Part shown: positions 1 to 5,473 of the stretch, piece after piece
How the letters are laid out: every line of letters starts with the position of its first letter
Numbering within the stretch: position 1 is the first letter of the stretch
Source: Nitrospinota bacterium
GTDB lineage: Bacteria; Nitrospinota_A; UBA7883; JADGGD01
NCBI GenBank assembly: GCA_015229165.1
Contig: JADGCD010000145.1
Span: 1 to 5,473 of the forward strand
Direction: 5' to 3'
DNA length: 5,473 nt
Program-made: the position numbers and the translations under genes
The notes under the pieces: model-generated
Seen by the model: only the letters and a program-made list of their open reading frames with translations
Told to the model about the DNA's origin: nothing
The model's database searches: none

Positions 1-30
1 GAGAATCCCTCCCGGCTCCGACAGTCTAAA

Positions 31-81
31 GGGGTTGGTCCCCCCCGTCAACAAAGGGGGGAGGGGGCCGGATGGCTCCCC
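31..81. other. Intergenic G/C-run block able to form competing hairpins
   Basis: This stretch alternates homopolymer runs: G4 at 31-34, C7 at 40-46, G6 at 56-61, G5 at 63-67 and C4 at 78-81. The C7 run can pair with the G4 run before it or the G6 run after it, and 63-69 can pair with 74-80 (seven pairs including one G-T, loop GGAT). None of these stems is followed by a T-run on either strand, so they are not convincing intrinsic terminators. The block lies just upstream of the predicted leuA promoter and may be the 3' flank of a gene to the left of the window. Bases 1-30 show nothing I can assign; one frame ends in TAA at 27-29, but too little is visible to call a gene end. Confidence 0.35.
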
Positions 82-84
82 TGC

Positions 85-113
85 TTGACGCCTCGGTTGC
101 GGATCGATAAAAT
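85..113 (+). promoter_or_regulatory. Predicted sigma70-type promoter for leuA-accD
   Basis: A -35 hexamer TTGACG (85-90) and a -10 hexamer TAAAAT (108-113) are separated by exactly 17 bp. Each matches the consensus at five of six positions. They sit in an AT-richer patch of an otherwise very GC-rich region, which makes a chance match less likely. Transcription would be expected to start near 119-121, giving leuA an untranslated leader of roughly 195 nt, long enough for attenuation or another RNA-based control. Inference from consensus and spacing only; no start site has been mapped. Confidence 0.6.
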
Positions 114-122
114 AGACCGATC

Positions 123-212
123 ATGGAGAGCAACGGCGCCTGCGGCGTGACCTGCCGCCAGTTTCTGACCCTTCGCCCTCTCCTTGCGCCCCGCGCGCAA
201 AATATTCTTTAA
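123..212 (+). CDS. Possible leucine-rich leader peptide upstream of leuA
   Basis: ATG at 123 opens a 29-codon frame ending in TAA at 210-212, between the predicted promoter and leuA. Five of its residues are leucine (positions 15, 17, 20, 21 and 29), four of them clustered in FLTLRPLL. Three of the five use CTT, whereas only two of about 33 leucines in leuA do, so the frame is enriched in a leucine codon that is rare here. Short leucine-rich leader peptides that control leu genes by ribosome stalling are well known in proteobacteria, for example E. coli leuL. The predicted transcript would begin only about 3 nt before this ATG and there is no ribosome binding site, so translation would have to be leaderless; an in-frame GTG at 147 is another possible start. 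It could also be a chance frame. Confidence 0.33.
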   Translation: MESNGACGVTCRQFLTLRPLLAPRAQNIL

Positions 213-313
213 TACAACCGACCGACTCCCGTTTCCGAACACCTCCGACCCCCGTCCGGCATGACACCCGCCGGTCGGCGGCGTCGCCATTTGTTAAAGG
301 ACGAACCGACACC
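213..313 (+). promoter_or_regulatory. Candidate attenuator region with mutually exclusive stems before leuA
   Basis: The segment GGTCGG at 273-278 can pair with CCGACC at 218-223 or with an identical CCGACC at 245-250. Alternatively its bases join a local hairpin (268-272 with 277-281, loop GGTC), or the GTCGG part pairs with CCGAC at 306-310 next to the leuA start. A further small stem, GGCG 277-280 with CGCC 285-288, is followed by ATTTGTT (289-295), a weak T-rich tail. One segment with several exclusive partners fits an attenuator or translational switch downstream of the leucine-rich leader frame. The region is GC-rich, so fortuitous pairing is easy. The ribosome binding site AAAGGA at 296-301 lies at its end. 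Confidence 0.3.
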
Positions 314-1918
314 ATGACCGCCAAGCAGAACGCCGGGGCCGCAAAGAGCCCGGCGAAAAAGATCAAAGACCAGGTTTTCATCTTCGACACCACCCTCAGG
401 GACGGGGAGCAGGCCCCCGGCTTCTCCATGACCATCGACGAGAAGCTGACCATCGCCCAGCAACTGGCCCGGCTCAACGTCGACATCATCGAGGCCGGGT
501 TCCCCCGCTCCTCGGTGGGGGATTTCGAGTCGGTGAAGCGGATCGCCCGCGAAGTGACCGGCCCGGTCATCGCCGGGCTTGCCCGCTCCATCGACGCCGA
601 CATCGACGCCTGCGCCGAGGCGCTGGCCCCGGCCAAACGCAAGCGGATTCACACCTTCATCGGCACTTCGCCACAGCACCTGTCGATGATGCAAAAGAGC
701 CCCGCGCAAGCATTGAAGATGGCCGTGGCCGCCGTCGTCCGGGCGAAAAAAGCGGTGGCCGACGTGGAGTTCTCCACCATGGACGCCTCCCGGACCGACC
801 GGGCGTTCCTCTACGACATCGTGGCCGGGGTCATCGACGCCGGGGCCACGACCGTGAACATTCCCGACACCGTCGGCTACGCCATCCCCGGCGAGTTCGC
901 CCGGTTGATCGCCGAAATCCGGGCCAACGTGCCGAACATCGACCGGGCCGTCATCTCGGTCCACTGCCACAACGACCTGGGGTTGGCGGTGGCCAACTCC
1001 CTGTCGGCGGTGGAGGCGGGCGCCCGGCAGGTGGAGTGCGCCGTCAACGGCATCGGCGAGCGGGCCGGAAACGCCGCGCTGGAAGAGGTGGTCATGGCCA
1101 TCCGCACCCGGAAGGACTACCTGAAGGTCGATACCGGGATCAACACCAAGGAGATTTACAAGACCAGCCGCCTGCTGGTGGCGGTCACCGGCGTCCCGAT
1201 CCAGCCGAACAAGGCCGTCGTGGGGGAGAACGCCTTCGCCCACGAGTCGGGCATCCACCAGGACGGCGTCCTGAAAGAGCGCTCCACCTTCGAGATCATG
1301 AGCCCGGCTTCCATCGGCCTGAAGAAGAACAAGCTGGTCATGGGGAAACACTCCGGCCGCCACGCCTTCCGCAAGAAGATCGAAGAACTCGGCTTCGACC
1401 TGACGGAAGCGGCGCTGGAGGAGGCTTTCACCACCTTCAAGGCGTTGGCGGACAAGAAGAAGGAAATCTTCGACGAGGATCTGGAAGCCATCGTCAACGA
1501 GGAGCTGGGGGGGGCTTTGGAGCCCCGGTGGGATCTGGCCGTGGCGCAGACCATGTCGGGCGCCGGGGCCACGCCGACCGCCACCGTCACCCTGATGCGG
1601 GACGGGGCGCCCCACACCGATTCGGCCACCGGCGACGGCCCGGTGGACGCCACCTTCCGGGCCATCGAGCGGATCACCGGCCTTTCCGGGCGGCTGGTGT
1701 CGTACAATATCCGTTCGGTGACCGTCGGCAAGGACGCCATGGGCGAAGCCACGGTCCGGGTGGCCGTGGGGGAGCAGGTCTTCGCCGGGAAAGGGGTCTC
1801 CACCGACGTGGTGGAAGCCTCGGCCAAGGCGTGGCTGTCGGCCATCAACAAGCGCGGCGAAGGGGACGCCCCCCGGAAGGCCGTTGCGAAAAAGAAGAAA
1901 ACGTCCCGCGCCCGGTAG
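314..1918 (+). CDS. leuA: 2-isopropylmalate synthase
   Basis: LeuA catalyses the first committed step of leucine synthesis in the cytoplasm: condensation of acetyl-CoA with 2-oxoisovalerate to 2-isopropylmalate. The 534-residue product has the HMG-CoA lyase-like TIM barrel with DTTLRDGEQ at 25-33, HCHND at 217-221, GERAGN at 248-253 and HESGIHQDG at 310-318. Asp25, His217, His219 and Asn253 correspond to the family's divalent-metal ligands. Residues from about 390 to 512 form the C-terminal LeuA regulatory domain that binds leucine for feedback inhibition in this family, with GDGPVDA at 440-446. The ATG at 314 is the only workable start: no in-frame start lies between the ribosome binding site AAAGGA (296-301, spacing 12) and it, and Met39 would remove the first catalytic motif. 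Both ends carry Ala/Lys-rich tails (about 18 residues N-terminal and 22 C-terminal, ending KKKKTSRAR) beyond the usual domains. It is probably the first gene of an operon with accD. Confidence 0.97.
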   Translation: MTAKQNAGAAKSPAKKIKDQVFIFDTTLRDGEQAPGFSMTIDEKLTIAQQLARLNVDIIEAGFPRSSVGDFESVKRIAREVTGPVIAGLARSIDADIDACAEALAPAKRKRIHTFIGTSPQHLSMMQKSPAQALKMAVAAVVRAKKAVADVEFSTMDASRTDRAFLYDIVAGVIDAGATTVNIPDTVGYAIPGEFARLIAEIRANVPNIDRAVISVHCHNDLGLAVANSLSAVEAGARQVECAVNGIGERAGNAALEEVVMAIRTRKDYLKVDTGINTKEIYKTSRLLVAVTGVPIQPNKAVVGENAFAHESGIHQDGVLKERSTFEIMSPASIGLKKNKLVMGKHSGRHAFRKKIEELGFDLTEAALEEAFTTFKALADKKKEIFDEDLEAIVNEELGGALEPRWDLAVAQTMSGAGATPTATVTLMRDGAPHTDSATGDGPVDATFRAIERITGLSGRLVSYNIRSVTVGKDAMGEATVRVAVGEQVFAGKGVSTDVVEASAKAWLSAINKRGEGDAPRKAVAKKKKTSRAR

Positions 1919-1925
1919 CGGGACG
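1886..1925 (-). terminator. Terminator-like hairpin plus T-tract on the - strand, between leuA and accD
   Basis: CGTCCCGC at 1902-1909 and GCGGGACG at 1918-1925 form a perfect 8-bp GC-rich stem with an 8-nt loop. Read on the - strand the stem is followed at once by TTTTCTTCTTTTT (1901-1889), the form of an intrinsic terminator. Read on the + strand there is no T-tract, so leuA-accD transcription should pass. No - strand gene starts at accD, so its likely use is to stop antisense transcripts that run through accD from the convergent restriction-modification gene. The T-tract is the complement of the lysine codons of the LeuA tail, so it could be a by-product of that tail. On the + strand mRNA the same stem covers the leuA stop codon and ends 2 nt before the accD ribosome binding site, and so might affect accD translation. 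Confidence 0.5.
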
Positions 1926-1939
1926 AAGAGGAGAGCCCC

Positions 1940-2821
1940 ATGAGCTGGTTCACGAAGGTCAAGACCCCCCTTTCCCGCATCGCCGGGAAGCGGGGGGTGC
2001 CGGAAGGGGTCTGGCGCAAGTGCGCGCAGTGCAAGCAGATCGTCTACAACAACGAGCTGGAGTCCAACCAGCAGGTCTGCCCCCAGTGCAACCACCACCA
2101 CCGCCTCTCCGCCCGGGACCGGATCGAGACCCTGATGGACACCGGCAGCTTCGCCGAGTCCGACGCCGGGTTGGTGACGGTCGATCCGCTCAAGTTCCGC
2201 GACCAGAAGAAGTACAAGGACCGGGTGGCCGCCTCGCAGAAGAAGACCGGGCTCAAAGACGCCATCGTCGCTGGCTCCGGCCGGATGAACGGCGTGCCGG
2301 TGGAGATCGCCGCGCTCGATTTCGGTTTTCAGGGGGGGTCGATGGGGTCGGTGGTGGGGGAGAAGCTGACCCGCACCTTCGAGCGGGGGGTCGCCCATAG
2401 GCGGGGGGTGGTCACCATCTCCTGCTCCGGCGGCGCCCGGATGCAGGAGGGGATCTTGTCGCTGATGCAGATGGCCAAGACCAGCGCCGCCGTGGCGGAG
2501 CTGGGGGAGGCCCGGTTGCCCTTCATCTCCGTGCTGGCCGACCCGACCACCGGTGGCGTCACCGCCAGCTACGCCATGCTGGGGGACGTCATCATCGCCG
2601 AGCCGGGGGCGCTCATCTGTTTCGCCGGACCGCGCGTCATAGAGCAGACCATCAAGCAGACCCTGCCGGACGGGTTCCAGCGGGCGGAGTTTTTGCTGGA
2701 GCACGGCTTCGTCGACATGGTGGTCCACCGCCACCAGTTGAAAGACACCCTGTCGAGCCTGCTGTCCTATATGACCAACGCCCCCGTGGCCCCCACCGAG
2801 CGCCAGGAGGGGGAGGAGTAA
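1940..2821 (+). CDS. accD: Acetyl-CoA carboxylase carboxyltransferase subunit beta
   Basis: AccD pairs with AccA to form the carboxyltransferase half of acetyl-CoA carboxylase, moving the carboxyl group from biotin on AccB to acetyl-CoA to make malonyl-CoA for fatty-acid synthesis. The 293-residue protein is close to the E. coli length. Its N-terminal zinc ribbon is intact, with Cys28, Cys31, Cys47 and Cys50, followed by a histidine-rich NHHHRLS stretch. The crotonase-fold domain has SCSGGARMQEG at 161-171, the glycine pair expected to shape an oxyanion pocket, then DPTTGGVTASYA from 201 and FAGPRVIEQT at 228-237. A purine-rich ribosome binding site, GAGGAG (1928-1933), lies 6 nt before the ATG, which is 21 nt after the leuA stop. 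I see no clear promoter in that gap, so co-transcription with leuA is likely. The partner genes accA, accB and accC are not in the window. In many proteobacteria accD is followed by folC; here a convergent restriction-modification gene follows instead. Confidence 0.97.
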   Translation: MSWFTKVKTPLSRIAGKRGVPEGVWRKCAQCKQIVYNNELESNQQVCPQCNHHHRLSARDRIETLMDTGSFAESDAGLVTVDPLKFRDQKKYKDRVAASQKKTGLKDAIVAGSGRMNGVPVEIAALDFGFQGGSMGSVVGEKLTRTFERGVAHRRGVVTISCSGGARMQEGILSLMQMAKTSAAVAELGEARLPFISVLADPTTGGVTASYAMLGDVIIAEPGALICFAGPRVIEQTIKQTLPDGFQRAEFLLEHGFVDMVVHRHQLKDTLSSLLSYMTNAPVAPTERQEGEE

Positions 2822-2859
2822 CGTCCCCCGTTACGCCAGCGGCCAGCCGCCGTTGGCGT
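2818..2859. other. Inverted repeats across the convergent accD / restriction-modification stops
   Basis: GTAACG (2818-2823) and CGTTAC (2829-2834) form a perfect 6-bp inverted repeat around a 5-nt loop. The two arms contain the two TAA stop codons, one per strand. Directly to the right, ACGCCA (2833-2838) pairs with TGGCGT (2854-2859), with an inner GCGG/CCGC stem (2839-2842 and 2847-2850), making a second hairpin within the last codons of the - strand gene. No T-run follows either structure on either strand, so a classical bidirectional terminator is not supported. The stems could still mark or protect transcript 3' ends. Confidence 0.35.
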
Positions 2860-5473
2860 CAATGTGCGCGTCCACCTCCGCCATGAGAGGCCCCGTGGCC
2901 GCAAGGGCCGCGACAACGCGGGCGTAGTGGGAGAGATCGTCGTAGGTCAATGTACGATCCTTGCGATCCTTCAGCCACTTCTGCGCCACCTGATAGCCCC
3001 CGATGTGGAAATTCCATGCGGCGGGCGTCACCGGGGCGAAGTATTGGGTCTTGTTGATGTAGACCCTTCCTTCCGGGGCGCCCTGTCCCGGTTCGGCGTA
3101 ATAGACCTTCTCGACGACGTTGTCCCCCTCCACCGGGAAATTCGGTTGTTCCGGCCCGGTCGACTCCATCAGGTGAAGCCCCGCCAGTTTTTCCCCCAGC
3201 TTCACCAGCGCCTTGAAGAGGGCTTTGTCACTGGTGAGCGGAACGCGGGGAAAATCGATTTTCAGGAAGGGGGCGTAGCGAGAGCGGTAGGTGGGGGAGT
3301 GGAAGATCGCGTAGATATAGTGGAAGACATCTTCCGGGCCGAAGGTGGCGCGCAGCGTCCCCTTGCCGTCGGGTACGAAAGACATACCCAGCTTTGTGGC
3401 GAACGCTTCCACGAACGCCGGGGCAAGATTCGGCTGACGCGCCGCGCCCGTGTCGCCGAGCAGGCTCAACTCCCCCTGCTTTTTCGTCTCGGAGCTGGCG
3501 TAGAGGTAGAGGGGGAAGAGGGCCGATTGCGTAGTCCTTTCTCCACACTTCGTTTCCATGATGGTGCTGGTGCAGAAGAAATGGTCGGCGGCCTGTGATT
3601 TATTGCTACGGGCGGTTATCAGTCCCAAATTCTCCCCCGCCAGCATGTGGGACATGACATCGGTGCGGGGCATGCAATGAAAGCCGCGTGAATGGCCAGT
3701 GTAATATGTATGTCGAACATCGAAGGGGCGATACAGTAACGGTGCGAGATTCTTCCGATCTGGGCCACTTTTGCGGACGTCTTCTTGCGCAAGCGAGACC
3801 TTCCAGTCTCGCGAATCGTTCCCAAGATCATACTTTGCCCGCGCATTTGGTTCATGGAGTCGCGCAAAGTCGTGCAGGCGCGACCATATTTCCTCTTCAG
3901 TAAATCCCATAGTCAGGTCGTCGCGTGCGGTGACAATGCCGACACTATTGATGGGCATTGCGTCCCGAATGGACCATCCAGATTCATACTCAAACCTTAA
4001 GATGTCATCCTGTGGAATGAACAGGTAGGTTGGCGAAGCTGATTCAAGCTTCTTCCATCGTGTCGAAATGATGTCCTGCTCGGCGAGCCAATGGTACTTG
4101 CCGTCCCGATCCCCCCACAGGTCGGCGTGGCGGACGGTGGCGATTCCCTTCTTCACCCCTTTCCGTTTGACGAATATGCCGATGCCCACCCCCTGCTGGA
4201 TATCGAAGACGTTCTTGTCGGGGCTCCCGTCGGGGGCGGTCTCTTTCTTCTTGCTGTTCCCGTGGAGGTCGAGAAGGTAGAGGTCGTCGAAGGTGGCCAT
4301 CAGGCTCTGGCGCATCCCCCGGAAGGTGGGGTTGTCCAGATAGCCGTGATTCGATATGAAAGCCAGCACGCCGTAACCGGTGGTTTCGATCCGCCATTGG
4401 GCCAGCCGGATGAACTTCACATAGTCGTCGTTAAGCCACTTCGGGTTCCGTTCCCCCAGTGGCTGTCCGTCAACCTCGAAGTAATTCCCGGTCCGTTTCT
4501 TGGCTACGCTGTCATAGCCGCGGAGCAGGTCGGCGATCCATTTCCCGGTATTGGCCGAATGGCCCGAATAGGGGGGGTTGCCCAGCACCACCATCACCGG
4601 GGCGTCCCGTTTCACCCGGCTGGCGGCGTTGGCCTCTTCCCCCAGCCACCGGGCGAAGGCGGGGAGGTTCTCCAGCTCGTACCCCTCTTCCAGCGCGTTG
4701 GTCAGATAGACCCCCAAACGTTCGTCGGCGGCGAAGTCGTAGCCGGTCTCGGCCAGACGGGCGCCCAGCTTCATGTGGGCCACGGCATAGGGCGCCATCA
4801 GCAACTCGAATCCGTGGACGCGGGGTAGCAGGTGGTCCCGCACATAGCCGGACCACATCCCCTTGTTCCCCTTGAACCCGTCGTGCATCTGGCCAATGAC
4901 GCTGTGCAAAAACGTTCCGGTGCCGGTGGCGGGGTCGAGTATCTGGACTTTGTGAACCTGCCGCTCCCCGACGCTCACTTTCGTGGCGTCGGCCAGTCCG
5001 TCGGCCAGCCCGAAGTCCCGCTTCAGTATGGCGTCCACGGAGCGGACGATATAACTGACCACCGGTTCGGGGGTGTAGTAGACCCCCCGCATTTCCCGCA
5101 TTTTTGGGTCGTATTCGGCGAGGAAGGTCTCGTAAAAATGGACCACCGGGTCTTCCCGCTTCGTCGCCTTGCCGAAATCTCTCAACACGGCGCCCATGTC
5201 GGCGGCGTCCAGCAACTCGGTCATGGCGTCGACGGCCCATACGACGCTTTCCGGCATCTCCGGCCCGGCCACGGTGGTGAAGAGCTTTTTCAGAAAAGGA
5301 TTGGTCTTGGGCAACTCGTAGGGGGCGTTCTGACGGGTGAAACGTCCCGTCCCTTTCGTATGGCGCATCCGGGCGCTGAAAAGACCGTATCCGATGGTCT
5401 GGGCGTACATGTCGGCGAACTGCGCCGCCGTCAGGTCGTGGAGCAATACTTTGCGGAACCCTTCCATCTGGGC
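2831..5473 (-). CDS. Type ISP-like restriction-modification protein, methyltransferase and specificity part (N-terminus outside window)
   Basis: This is the C-terminal part of a DNA restriction-modification enzyme resembling the single-polypeptide type ISP family (LlaGI/LlaBIII-like). The frame stays open to the right edge (Ala-Gln precede the first Met at 5467), and no ribosome binding site can be seen, so that Met is probably internal. Numbering from it, residues 1-110 are a helical linker-like region (HDLTAAQFADMYAQTIGYGL). Residues 111-460 are a gamma-class adenine-N6 methyltransferase: FYETFLAEYDPKMREMRGVYYTPEPVV (given here by position, 111-137), the S-adenosylmethionine-binding motif DPATGTGTF at 178-186, and catalytic NPPY at 297-300. 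Residues from about 461 to 878 match the family's C-terminal target-recognition region, with YRPFDVRHTYYTG at 579-591, FHYIYAIFHSPTYRSRYAPF at 715-734 and a closing WNFHIGGYQVAQKWLKDRK segment. All key residues seen are intact. The nuclease and any helicase domain would lie outside the window, so I cannot say whether this is a long form with a translocase or a shorter form. GC falls to 52% at 3541-4080, within the recognition region. Confidence 0.88.
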   Translation of the reverse strand, partial: AQMEGFRKVLLHDLTAAQFADMYAQTIGYGLFSARMRHTKGTGRFTRQNAPYELPKTNPFLKKLFTTVAGPEMPESVVWAVDAMTELLDAADMGAVLRDFGKATKREDPVVHFYETFLAEYDPKMREMRGVYYTPEPVVSYIVRSVDAILKRDFGLADGLADATKVSVGERQVHKVQILDPATGTGTFLHSVIGQMHDGFKGNKGMWSGYVRDHLLPRVHGFELLMAPYAVAHMKLGARLAETGYDFAADERLGVYLTNALEEGYELENLPAFARWLGEEANAASRVKRDAPVMVVLGNPPYSGHSANTGKWIADLLRGYDSVAKKRTGNYFEVDGQPLGERNPKWLNDDYVKFIRLAQWRIETTGYGVLAFISNHGYLDNPTFRGMRQSLMATFDDLYLLDLHGNSKKKETAPDGSPDKNVFDIQQGVGIGIFVKRKGVKKGIATVRHADLWGDRDGKYHWLAEQDIISTRWKKLESASPTYLFIPQDDILRFEYESGWSIRDAMPINSVGIVTARDDLTMGFTEEEIWSRLHDFARLHEPNARAKYDLGNDSRDWKVSLAQEDVRKSGPDRKNLAPLLYRPFDVRHTYYTGHSRGFHCMPRTDVMSHMLAGENLGLITARSNKSQAADHFFCTSTIMETKCGERTTQSALFPLYLYASSETKKQGELSLLGDTGAARQPNLAPAFVEAFATKLGMSFVPDGKGTLRATFGPEDVFHYIYAIFHSPTYRSRYAPFLKIDFPRVPLTSDKALFKALVKLGEKLAGLHLMESTGPEQPNFPVEGDNVVEKVYYAEPGQGAPEGRVYINKTQYFAPVTPAAWNFHIGGYQVAQKWLKDRKDRTLTYDDLSHYARVVAALAATGPLMAEVDAHIDANGGWPLA

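Noticed and set aside
31..81. G/C hairpins as an intrinsic terminator of an upstream gene
   Set aside because: No T-run follows any of the stems on either strand; at most three T follow on the - strand.
184..215. Second promoter nearer leuA (TTGCGC with TAATAC)
   Set aside because: The spacer would be 20 bp and the -35 match is poor; the promoter at 85-113 is far better.
121..642. 173-codon - strand frame covering the leuA 5' end and leader
   Set aside because: Most of it is antisense to the LeuA catalytic start, and its extension into the leader has biased Arg/Gly-rich composition.
746..778. A6 run beside a GGTGG/CCACC pair in leuA, resembling a second - strand terminator
   Set aside because: The stem is only 5 bp with a 15-nt loop, sits inside conserved leuA coding sequence (Lys-Lys codons), and is much weaker than the element at 1886-1925.
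1036..2400. 454-codon + strand frame overlapping leuA and accD
   Set aside because: It is a frame-shifted reading across the leuA-accD junction with Arg/Gly/Pro-rich low-complexity translation and no domain.
209..2734. 841-codon open frame on the - strand opposite leuA and accD
   Set aside because: It is the antisense shadow of two clearly conserved genes in GC-rich DNA; its translation is dominated by Gly, His, Arg, Pro and Val with no recognisable motif.
4091..4828. 245-codon + strand frame inside the restriction-modification gene
   Set aside because: It lies antisense to the conserved methyltransferase core, has no credible ribosome binding site and resembles no family; GC-driven shadow.

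Overview
The window is a GC-rich bacterial chromosome segment. Hand counts give about 64-72% GC in most of the coding sequence sampled. It carries two well-conserved housekeeping genes on the + strand and one restriction-modification gene on the - strand. The protein sequences look proteobacterial in a broad sense (a Gram-negative-type LeuA of about 530 residues and an E. coli-like AccD with its zinc ribbon). I cannot place the organism more precisely from sequence alone.

Layout. Positions 1-313 are non-coding apart from a possible short leader ORF. They hold alternating G and C runs that can form hairpins (31-81), a good sigma70-type promoter (TTGACG, 17-bp spacer, TAAAAT; 85-113), a 29-codon leucine-rich reading frame starting almost at the predicted transcription start (123-212), and a segment with several competing stems before the leuA ribosome binding site. 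Together these look like a candidate leucine attenuation leader. Positions 314-1918 are leuA (2-isopropylmalate synthase). Positions 1940-2821 are accD (acetyl-CoA carboxylase carboxyltransferase beta subunit), 21 nt downstream with its own strong ribosome binding site, so the two are probably one operon. Both enzymes consume acetyl-CoA, so any leucine control of the leader would also reach fatty-acid synthesis.

Positions 2831-5473 (- strand) are the C-terminal 880 codons of a type ISP-like restriction-modification protein: a gamma-class adenine-N6 methyltransferase core (DPATGTGTF, NPPY) followed by a target-recognition domain. The gene runs off the right edge, so its N-terminal part is not visible. 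It converges on accD with only 9 nt between the stop codons.

Points worth a second look: the leader upstream of leuA; a terminator-like element pointing to the - strand between leuA and accD, placed to stop antisense read-through from the restriction-modification gene; and a sharp drop to 52% GC over about 540 nt, confined to the predicted target-recognition part of that gene, which suggests specificity-domain replacement. I see no CRISPR array, tRNA, rRNA or insertion sequence. No wholly new system is evident in what is visible.
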